DNA of 6,083 nucleotides, taken from NCBI GenBank assembly GCA_964600165.1, contig CAZRIP010000155.1, positions 1-6,083 of the forward strand. Reading direction: 5' to 3'. This DNA is from CAZRIP01 sp964600165. GTDB taxonomy: Bacteria; Elusimicrobiota; Elusimicrobia; UBA1565; UBA9628. Under the pieces are notes generated by a model. The model was given only the letters and a program-made list of their open reading frames with translations, did not search any database and was not told where the DNA came from. A program made the position numbers and the translations under genes. This document shows, piece after piece, positions 1-4,787 of this stretch (positions are counted from its first letter, which is position 1; each line of letters opens with the position of its first letter).

Positions 1-18
1 GCGAGCCCCGGGGCTTGC
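1..18. terminator. GC-rich palindrome past the porin stop, possible terminator stem
   Basis: Bases 4-15 are a perfect 12-bp palindrome (AGCCCCGGGGCT), extended by GC/GC pairs at 1-2 and 17-18 with a G/T position between. It lies 22 bases beyond the porin stop codon. Read on the plus strand the stem is followed by TTTAAA, as expected of a weak intrinsic terminator for a gene entering from the left. Read on the minus strand it would end the porin transcript, but the bases that would hold the T tract are outside the window. The stem is seen; the terminator role is inferred. Confidence 0.4.
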
Positions 19-39
19 TTTAAACGGCCTAGAAGCGTC

Positions 40-1548
40 CTAGAACTTGATGTTGACGTCGAACCACTCGGCCGTGGCCGGGTTGGCGCCCTGGCCCGAG
101 TTCGAGGACAGGCGACCCGGGACGGTCGCCTGGATGGCTTCATTGATGAGGCCGCCCGCCCAGAAGCGGCCGAGGCCGGCGCTGAAGGTCACGTTCTCGG
201 AATGCTTCCACCAGAGGTCGATGTCGGCTTCCGAGCCCACGTGGTGGTTGCCTTGCAAGGGCTGCGTGCCGTTGTCGGGAGTCACGGCGAAGGACGTCTG
301 CGTGCGGTAGTCCCAATAGGCCGCGCCGACGGTGAGCTTGTTGAGCGCCGCCGGGGTGACCTTCGTTCCCAAACCCCAGACGACGTAGTTGCCGGCGAGG
401 AAGTTTCTCTCGACGCCGATGGCGGTGATGCCGTTGCCGACGCCGCCGGCGAGCGGGGCCGCGCTGATCGCGGTGAAGCGAGAATAGATGTCGCCTCCGC
501 GATAGTCGCCCGCGATGGGCGTGAACGCGTTGTTGTGGCTTGAGTTCCCGTCGCCCTGACCCGTGGCGTAGGCGAACTCGCCCCATGGGTTGAGTACCGC
601 CGCGCCCCCGTCGACTTTGGCGCCGGCGTCGAGCTTGGCCGCCCAGCCGGTGTAGGTTGACCCATCCGCGGTGATGAGGCCCGTGCGATCTTGGCCGAAG
701 TTCTTGTCGAACTCGGCGCTGACGTACGCGGGGCCCGCGGAAACCTTGCCGCGGACGCCGGCCACGTACAGGAAGGTGTTGATGCCGGTCGCCCCGCCGA
801 CGCCGGCGACGCCCGAGGCGCCGCTGCCATGGGTGACCCTGTTATAGATGTATGCCGAGCCAGAGGCGTTCTCGGCGGCCTTGACCGTGGCGATCAGGGC
901 GCGCAGGTCGACGTCATTGGCGGCCGCGGCGCCAAGCGCCGAGCCCGTCATCTTGCCCACCAGCCCCGTCACGCCGACTTTGTCGCTGGCCCAATCGAAG
1001 CGAGCCGCGTCCAGCCCCGTGATCGGCATTCCGAGGATGCCCGTGCGAGGGCCGAAGTAGGCGACCATGTCGCCCTGGCTGCCGAAGAACTGGCGACCGA
1101 GGGTCGTGTCCACGGCGCTGAAGACCTTGTCGATCTTGACGTACGCCTGATCGACGTAGACGGTTCCAAGGACGCCGCCGGCGGCCGCGCCGGTGATCGA
1201 CTGCGACTGCTGCGCAGCGGCACCGTTGTGGCCGTACGCGTCATTACCATTGGTGCCCCACGTGCGGTCGTTCTTGCCGAGGGTGATCTTCGAATGGACG
1301 TCGTCCAGCAGGTCCCAGTCCGCGTTGACCAGCAGCAGGGTCTGCATGCTGCCGATGCGGTCGTTGTTGGCCTTCGCGCCCGGCACGTTCTGATGCGTCG
1401 AAAAATCCTTGATGTTTTCGGCGGACGTTCCCTGCAGATCCAACTCACCGCTGAGCTTGAAGTTCTTGAGCAGCTCGGCGTTGACGCTGACCGACGGCAT
1501 CATCATGGCCAGAGCCAGCGTCGATCCCAGCAGTTTCTTGGTTTGCAC
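40..1548 (-). CDS. Porin-like outer-membrane beta-barrel protein
   Basis: A 502-residue exported protein, probably a diffusion channel in the outer membrane; the substrate is unknown. The start is GTG at 1546-1548, chosen because a GAGGGGG Shine-Dalgarno sequence lies 6 bases upstream and it begins a classic signal peptide: MQTKK, a hydrophobic core to about residue 18, then a VNA-E cleavage site after residue 24. The mature part is rich in Gly, Ala, Asn, Asp and aromatics in alternating strand-like stretches (about residues 70-92, 129-160, 300-330). The last eight residues, WFDVNIKF, alternate hydrophobic and polar and end in Phe, the usual C-terminal strand recognised by the BAM machinery. 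No cysteines or enzyme motifs are apparent. Codon use looks less GC-extreme than in the genes on the right. It has its own promoter and leader. An alginate-export-like or general porin family is possible; I cannot name the family from sequence alone. Confidence 0.82.
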   Translation of the reverse strand: MQTKKLLGSTLALAMMMPSVSVNAELLKNFKLSGELDLQGTSAENIKDFSTHQNVPGAKANNDRIGSMQTLLLVNADWDLLDDVHSKITLGKNDRTWGTNGNDAYGHNGAAAQQSQSITGAAAGGVLGTVYVDQAYVKIDKVFSAVDTTLGRQFFGSQGDMVAYFGPRTGILGMPITGLDAARFDWASDKVGVTGLVGKMTGSALGAAAANDVDLRALIATVKAAENASGSAYIYNRVTHGSGASGVAGVGGATGINTFLYVAGVRGKVSAGPAYVSAEFDKNFGQDRTGLITADGSTYTGWAAKLDAGAKVDGGAAVLNPWGEFAYATGQGDGNSSHNNAFTPIAGDYRGGDIYSRFTAISAAPLAGGVGNGITAIGVERNFLAGNYVVWGLGTKVTPAALNKLTVGAAYWDYRTQTSFAVTPDNGTQPLQGNHHVGSEADIDLWWKHSENVTFSAGLGRFWAGGLINEAIQATVPGRLSSNSGQGANPATAEWFDVNIKF

Positions 1549-1595
1549 TTGTTTCCCCCTCTATTTAAAGGAAGCCTGCGCTTTCCTTCACGAGC
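1549..1595 (-). promoter_or_regulatory. Porin 5' leader with hairpin and Shine-Dalgarno
   Basis: From the predicted start near 1595 the mRNA leader is about 47 bases. Bases 1568-1588 fold on the minus strand into an 8-bp stem, AAGGAA(A)GC against GCTTCCTT, with one bulged A and a four-base loop GCAG. An A/T-rich linker follows, then GAGGGGG at 1555-1561, with six bases to the GTG. The stem sits near the mRNA 5' end, where such hairpins often protect against RNase E-type decay. The ribosome binding site is the strongest in the window. The pairing is seen; the stabilising role is inferred. Confidence 0.55.
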
Positions 1596-1601
1596 GCAGG
1601 C
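1574..1601. promoter_or_regulatory. 9-bp perfect dyad at the porin start site, candidate operator
   Basis: GCCTGCGCT (1574-1582) and AGCGCAGGC (1593-1601) are perfect inverted repeats separated by 10 bases. The right arm directly abuts the -10 box (1602-1607), so the predicted start near 1595 falls inside that arm. The mRNA would lack much of the first arm, so this makes more sense as a DNA-level site for a dimeric regulator than as an RNA hairpin. The half-site centres are 19 bp apart, on nearly the same DNA face. The repressor role is inferred. Confidence 0.45.
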
Positions 1602-1631
1602 ATTCTAGGAAACAAGGCTTTTTTATGTCAA
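1602..1631 (-). promoter_or_regulatory. Sigma70-type promoter of the porin gene
   Basis: On the minus strand TTGACA (1626-1631) is a perfect -35 and TAGAAT (1602-1607) a five-of-six -10, with an 18-base A/T-rich spacer. The predicted start is G at about 1595. The promoter lies wholly in the spacer after the TPR gene, so the porin can be transcribed alone. No terminator separates the TPR stop from this promoter, so read-through is also possible. Confidence 0.75.
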
Positions 1632-1655
1632 CGAGATTGCGACGGGATGACGGCG

Positions 1656-2318
1656 CTACTTGGAGGCGGCTTGGAGGCGCGCCTGGGCCCAGGCGGCCCA
1701 GGAAGTGTCGGGGTACTGCAGCGAGATCTTCTGCCAAGTCGTCTTGGCGGCGTCGAGCTGGCCCATGGCGACCTGCGCGCGCGCCAAGCAGCCGTGGACC
1801 TGCGGGGCGAGGAAGTGATCGGGGTATTGATCGAGGAAATGCTGCGCGGTCTGCGCGGCCTGCTGGAATTGGCCGGACGCCTCTTGGGAGATCGCCGTAT
1901 CGCTCAGGGCGATCGGCTGCAGGCTCGCGGGCTTGCCGCGCTCGAGCACGGCGGCGTACTGGTCGAGGGCTTCCTTATAACTACCGCGCGTATAGTCGAT
2001 GTCCCCGGCCAGGATCCGGCCGAAGCCCGCGGCGTCGGTGTTGCCTTGCTCGTCTTGCAGGGCCTTGATCTCGGCGAGAGCCTTATCGGGCTGGCCGGAG
2101 TAGGCCATGCCTTGGGCCACGGAGAACCGGGTCCAGGCGCCGTCGTGGCTGGAGCGCACGTGGGTGAAGGCGATGACGGCGACGAGGGCCGCCGCGGCGA
2201 CTCCTCCGGTCCACGCCAAGGCCTGCGAGCGATTGTGGTCGACCCACCGCACGCCTTTGTCGACCGACTCTTGGACGACGTCCTTGCGGACCTGCTCGCG
2301 CACCCAGTGTTTTCCCAT
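1656..2318 (-). CDS. Membrane-anchored TPR protein (YfgM/TPR_21-like layout)
   Basis: A 220-residue protein with a basic, amphipathic N-terminus (about 1-32), one transmembrane helix at about 33-52 (ALAWTGG..LVAVIAF), then a helical repeat domain that would lie in the periplasm. At least four TPR-like helix pairs can be traced at about 61-92, 97-127, 134-167 and 170-204, with typical small and aromatic positions (for example GSYKEALDQY and GQLDAAKTTWQKI..YPD). This order (short cytoplasmic tail, one helix, TPR domain of about 150 residues) matches the TPR_21 proteins such as YfgM, which work at the Sec translocon with periplasmic chaperones. That role is an analogy, not shown here. The ATG lacks a Shine-Dalgarno sequence, but a promoter sits just upstream, predicting a leader of only about four bases. 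The porin gene follows 107 bp downstream; a link to outer-membrane protein export is plausible but unproven. Confidence 0.78.
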   Translation of the reverse strand: MGKHWVREQVRKDVVQESVDKGVRWVDHNRSQALAWTGGVAAAALVAVIAFTHVRSSHDGAWTRFSVAQGMAYSGQPDKALAEIKALQDEQGNTDAAGFGRILAGDIDYTRGSYKEALDQYAAVLERGKPASLQPIALSDTAISQEASGQFQQAAQTAQHFLDQYPDHFLAPQVHGCLARAQVAMGQLDAAKTTWQKISLQYPDTSWAAWAQARLQAASK

Positions 2319-2329
2319 GATGTTTGGCT

Positions 2330-2357
2330 ACTGTATCAAATTCGCGACGCGCGTCAA
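2330..2357 (-). promoter_or_regulatory. Promoter of the TPR gene with a very short leader
   Basis: On the minus strand TTGACG (2352-2357) and TACAGT (2330-2335) are separated by 16 bases. The ATG begins 11 bases past the -10, so transcription should start about four bases before it. There is no Shine-Dalgarno sequence in that gap. The -35 begins four bases past the tRNA 3' end. Confidence 0.55.
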
Positions 2358-2361
2358 ATCG

Positions 2362-2433
2362 TGCCCCGAGAGGGAATCGAACCCCCATCTTCTCCTTAGG
2401 ACGGAGTAGCTCTGTCCATTGAGCTATCGAGGC
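2362..2433 (-). tRNA. tRNA-Arg (anticodon CCU)
   Basis: A full cloverleaf can be drawn on the minus strand in 72 bases including the discriminator A. The acceptor stem is GCCTCGA/TCGGGGC with one G-U pair. The D arm is GCTC/GAGC with an 8-base loop. The anticodon stem is ACTCC/GGAGA (A-A mismatch at the outermost pair) around loop GTCCTAA, giving anticodon CCT for the AGG codon. A 4-base variable loop precedes the T arm, GGGGG/CCCTC around TTCGATT, with one G-U pair. CCA is not encoded; it must be added by a nucleotidyltransferase. The 5' end follows a TAGAAT box by 8 bases. No intrinsic terminator is visible after the 3' end, so processing from a longer transcript into the TPR gene is possible. 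Confidence 0.93.
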
Positions 2434-2441
2434 GACGTCCC

Positions 2442-2447
2442 ATTCTA
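2442..2447 (-). promoter_or_regulatory. -10 box of the tRNA-Arg gene
   Basis: TAGAAT on the minus strand ends 8 bases before the tRNA 5' end, identical to the porin -10. No recognisable -35 is found at 16-18 bases spacing (the region reads TCGCGC), so the promoter is either -35-weak or activator-dependent. Confidence 0.45.
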
Positions 2448-2594
2448 CAAGATCACGGCGCCAGGCGCGAGAGCCGGCGCGTCCGCGGCGCGGCTGTGTT
2501 ACTAATCGGCGGCGATGCCAACCGGCTCGCGTTAGGCCGCTTGGCGGCGCGCCGCGTCGCCATTCGGCCTGGGCGCCCGCCCGTCGGCGCGAGC

Positions 2595-2600
2595 TAAAAT
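2595..2600 (+). promoter_or_regulatory. -10 box directly before the hydrolase ATG
   Basis: TAAAAT (five of six to TATAAT) is the only A/T-rich hexamer in a very GC-rich spacer and ends six bases before the ATG. Transcription would start at or next to the A of the ATG, giving a leaderless mRNA, in keeping with the absence of a Shine-Dalgarno sequence. No -35 match is visible (GGGCGC at the expected place). Confidence 0.5.
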
Positions 2601-2606
2601 CTTCGG

Positions 2607-4067
2607 ATGAGCCGGCCGCTGAGCGCCGCCTTGCTTCTGGCCCTGGCGCTTCCCGCGCGGGCGCAGAAGGAGGCGTTCGACTCGAGCCGGGCCGGGCCGG
2701 ACGAAGGGCTCGCCGCCGCGGCGCCCGCGCTCGCGTTAAGGCGCTCCGATTTTCCGAGGCGGTTCATCTGGGGCGCGGCGACGGCGGCGTACCAGGTCGA
2801 AGGCGGCAACAAGAACTCCGATCTCTGGGACTGGGAGCGGCGCCGCGGCTGGGAGCGCTCCGGCGCGGCGGTCGACTCTTTTCGCATGGTCGAAGAGGAC
2901 GTTCGGCTGCTGCGCGAGCTCGGGGTCAACGCCTACCGCTTCTCGATCGAATGGGGCCGCGTGATGCCGGCGCCCGGCCGGTTCGACGAGAGCGCGCTCG
3001 CCTACTACGACAAGCTGATCGGGCTGCTCGAGGGCTCCGGCATCGCGCCGATCGTCACGATCCACCACTTCACCAACCCGCGCTGGTTCTGGAAGCGCCA
3101 CCCGAAAGGGTGGAGCGATCCTTCGGCGATCGACGACTACGCGGCCTTCGTGGAGGTCCTGGCCCGGCGCTACGCGGGCCGGGTCGACCGCTGGGTGACG
3201 TTCAACGAGCCGATGGGATATCTAATGAACGGATATGTCGCGGGTAATTTCCCGCCCGGCGAGCGCTCCGTCGGCTTGAAGCTGCCGGCGGACTTCATGC
3301 CGGCCGTCCGAAACATCGCGCTGGCCCACCGCCGCGCCTATCGGCTGATCCACGCCGCGGACCCCAGGCCCGAGGTCCAAGTCGGGCTCGTGCAAAACCC
3401 CTCGCCCGTCTTCCCTTGGAAAGACGAGGCGCGTCAGCGCGCGGCCGCGGCGCGCTGGGATCATTTCTTCCATTGGAACCTGCTCGACGCGGCGGCGGGC
3501 GGCGCGCTCGACTTCGACCTCGACGGCAAGCCCGACACGACGCTCGACGACGGCCGGCCGGCCCTGGACTTCGTCGGGATCAACTACTACTCGCGCGTCT
3601 ACGTGCGAGACTTGCCGGCGCTCCAGCCCGTGAGAGCGCTTCCATTCTATCCCGAGCTGCGCCGGACATGGCTGGGCCGGCTCGTCTTCGCGCTGACCGG
3701 CGGGAGGCTCGGCTCGGGCCCCAAGGACGACGGCGGCCGCGAGATCTACCCGGACGGCCTGCGTCTGATCTCGCGGCAAGCGTGGGACCGCTATCGTCTG
3801 CCGATCCTCATCACCGAGAACGGCGTCGACGACGCTCGGGACGTCCTGCGGGCGGGCTACCTGCGCGCTCACCTGCGCGCGCTCAAGGCGGCCCTCGACG
3901 AGGGCGTCCGGATCGTCGGCTACATCCACTGGTCGCTGATGGACAACTACGAGTGGGGCAGCTACGAGCCGAAGTTCGGCCTCTACCGCGTCGATCGCGA
4001 GAACGGCTTTCGCCGCTCGCCGACCGCCGGAAGCCGCGCGTTCCGGGACTTCCTCAAGGGGCCTTGA
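2607..4067 (+). CDS. Exported family 1 glycoside hydrolase (beta-glycosidase)
   Basis: A 486-residue retaining beta-glycosidase that hydrolyses terminal beta-linked glucose, galactose or related sugars; the exact substrate cannot be read from sequence. Residues 1-19 are a signal peptide (LLLALALPARA, cleavage before Gln20), followed by a low-complexity linker to about 45. The catalytic TIM barrel fills the rest. It begins with the GH1 N-terminal signature FIWGAATAAYQVEGG at 53-67 (Gln63 contacts the sugar). HH at 153-154 precedes FTNP, TFNEP at 198-202 holds the acid/base Glu201, and NYYSR lies at 326-330. ITENG at 402-406 holds the nucleophile Glu404, and HWSLMDNYEW at 441-450 is the aglycone/glycone wall. 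All catalytic residues are present and the length is normal for GH1 plus a leader. There is no other in-frame ATG before residue 93, so the exported form is the only sensible reading. Export is unusual, since most bacterial GH1 enzymes are cytoplasmic. It stands alone on this strand, with a predicted leaderless mRNA. Confidence 0.93.
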   Translation: MSRPLSAALLLALALPARAQKEAFDSSRAGPDEGLAAAAPALALRRSDFPRRFIWGAATAAYQVEGGNKNSDLWDWERRRGWERSGAAVDSFRMVEEDVRLLRELGVNAYRFSIEWGRVMPAPGRFDESALAYYDKLIGLLEGSGIAPIVTIHHFTNPRWFWKRHPKGWSDPSAIDDYAAFVEVLARRYAGRVDRWVTFNEPMGYLMNGYVAGNFPPGERSVGLKLPADFMPAVRNIALAHRRAYRLIHAADPRPEVQVGLVQNPSPVFPWKDEARQRAAAARWDHFFHWNLLDAAAGGALDFDLDGKPDTTLDDGRPALDFVGINYYSRVYVRDLPALQPVRALPFYPELRRTWLGRLVFALTGGRLGSGPKDDGGREIYPDGLRLISRQAWDRYRLPILITENGVDDARDVLRAGYLRAHLRALKAALDEGVRIVGYIHWSLMDNYEWGSYEPKFGLYRVDRENGFRRSPTAGSRAFRDFLKGP

Positions 4068-4068
4068 G
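4053..4068. repeat. Palindrome holding both convergent stop codons
   Basis: CTCAAGG-GG-CCTTGAG is a 7-bp inverted repeat with a two-base centre. It contains the TGA of the hydrolase (4065-4067) and the TGA of the amidase (4054-4056 on the other strand). Both genes therefore end with the pattern CTC AAG GNN CCT TGA. No T tract follows on either side, so it is not a standard intrinsic terminator, though a short stem could still slow polymerase from both directions. Confidence 0.5.
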
Positions 4069-4752
4069 CGCGCCGTCCCAGCGCGCGGCCAAGGCGGGCG
4101 AAAGCGCGTCGAAGCGCCGGCGCTGGAGGGCGAAGAAATCCGCGCGGCGGCGCTGCTCGATGAGAGCGAGGCGAATCCGGCGCAGCGGGGTGTCCGGGTC
4201 CTTGTCGTCCTCGAGATAGCGTCCGGGGCATTGCGTCGCGTCGTAGTGGTGATGCCCCCCGATATGCTCGGGAGAGATGCCGTAGAGATCGGCGAGCCAA
4301 GCTGAGAGCGCCTGGAGCGAGGCGAGCTGCGCCGCCGTCGGGCGCTGCTCCTGGAGGTTGCCGAGCAGGCAGATCCCGACGCTCCCCGGGTTGGCGCTCT
4401 CGGCGTGCGCGCCGAGCATCTCCACCGGACGCGCCGCGAAAATCCTCCCCTCCCAGTCGATCATGTAATGATAACCGATGTCGGCCCAGCCGTTGACGCG
4501 GGTGTGGAGCAGATAGTCGTGGTAGATCGCGCCGGCGGCGGCCTTGAGGCTCTCGGCGCCTCGGAGCTTCTTCATCTCGTCGGTGACGAGCTCGGCCGAA
4601 TGGTGGACGATGATTCGGACCTTCTTGGGATCGGGCTCGTCGGCTTGCGAGGGATCGGACGTCCAGGCCGAGCGCGGATAGATGGTCGGCTCGGGGGCCG
4701 CGCAGCGGGCGGCGGAGCCGACGGTCAGCAACGCGGCGAGGATCGTGCCCAT
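4054..4752 (-). CDS. Exported N-acetylmuramoyl-L-alanine amidase (PGRP/Amidase_2)
   Basis: A 232-residue zinc amidase that cuts the bond between N-acetylmuramic acid and the L-Ala of the peptide stem. Residues 1-18 form a short hydrophobic export signal, odd in lacking any Lys or Arg before its core; Cys17 does not sit in a proper lipobox. The family motifs follow in order. VHHSAE at 49-54 has zinc ligand His50. GWADIGYHYMIDWEGRI at 88-104 has Tyr94, the equivalent of T7 lysozyme Tyr46. GAHAESANPGSVGICLLGN at 114-132 is the core strand. GHHHYDATQCPG at 166-177 has ligands His167 and Cys175. The Cys ligand predicts an active enzyme rather than a mere recognition protein. A basic helical tail (about 190-232) follows the domain. 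The ATG is the only in-frame start available near a promoter. It lies 31 bp after the nucleotidyltransferase gene, so wall recycling or remodelling with that operon is plausible. Confidence 0.88.
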   Translation of the reverse strand: MGTILAALLTVGSAARCAAPEPTIYPRSAWTSDPSQADEPDPKKVRIIVHHSAELVTDEMKKLRGAESLKAAAGAIYHDYLLHTRVNGWADIGYHYMIDWEGRIFAARPVEMLGAHAESANPGSVGICLLGNLQEQRPTAAQLASLQALSAWLADLYGISPEHIGGHHHYDATQCPGRYLEDDKDPDTPLRRIRLALIEQRRRADFFALQRRRFDALSPALAARWDGALKAP

Positions 4753-4758
4753 GACGCG

Positions 4759-4787
4759 AAGATACGATAGTCTCGCGCCGCGATCAA
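4759..4787 (-). promoter_or_regulatory. Sigma70-type promoter of the amidase, leaderless
   Basis: On the minus strand TTGATC (4782-4787) and TATCTT (4759-4764) have the ideal 17-base spacing. The -10 ends six bases before the ATG at 4752, so the mRNA would begin at or within about a base or two of the start codon. No Shine-Dalgarno sequence is present. The -35 overlaps the TGA stop of the nucleotidyltransferase gene (4784-4786), giving the amidase an internal operon promoter. Confidence 0.65.

Larger units (their letters stand above)
2434..2606. other. Divergent intergenic spacer between tRNA-Arg and the hydrolase
   Basis: This 173-bp, very GC-rich spacer separates the minus-strand tRNA from the plus-strand hydrolase. 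It holds the -10 boxes of both units at its two ends. In between are several short GC-rich inverted repeats (for example GCCGC TTG GCGGC at 2536-2548 and GGGCGCCC at 2571-2578), which are expected by chance at this composition. I see no credible small gene in it. Confidence 0.6.

Noticed and set aside
28..45. Direct repeat CCTAGAA, two copies 11 bases apart across the porin stop
   Set aside because: Only seven bases and two copies, one of them including coding sequence; not enough to call a repeat element or tandem stops (the second TAG is out of frame).
691..1608. Long plus-strand open frame (305 codons) antisense to the porin
   Set aside because: The opposite strand has a signal peptide, promoter, ribosome binding site and outer-membrane C-terminus. 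The antisense product is Arg/Ala/Val-rich without any recognisable domain, as expected from GC-rich shadow frames.
1572..1624. Plus-strand terminator: AAGCCT paired with AGGCTT followed by a T run
   Set aside because: No plus-strand gene ends here, and the T run is explained as the A-rich spacer of the minus-strand porin promoter.
1647..2399. Plus-strand open frame of 250 codons over the TPR gene, ending in REGIEPPSSP
   Set aside because: The ending is the typical false translation of a tRNA read on the wrong strand, and the rest mirrors the TPR gene.
2511..2590. Clustered GC-rich inverted repeats in the divergent spacer
   Set aside because: Short GC stems arise often at this base composition; none has a T tract or the spacing of a known riboswitch or small RNA.
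3222..3929. Minus-strand open frame of 235 codons inside the hydrolase
   Set aside because: It is fully covered by GH1 catalytic motifs in the other frame; its composition is that of a shadow frame.
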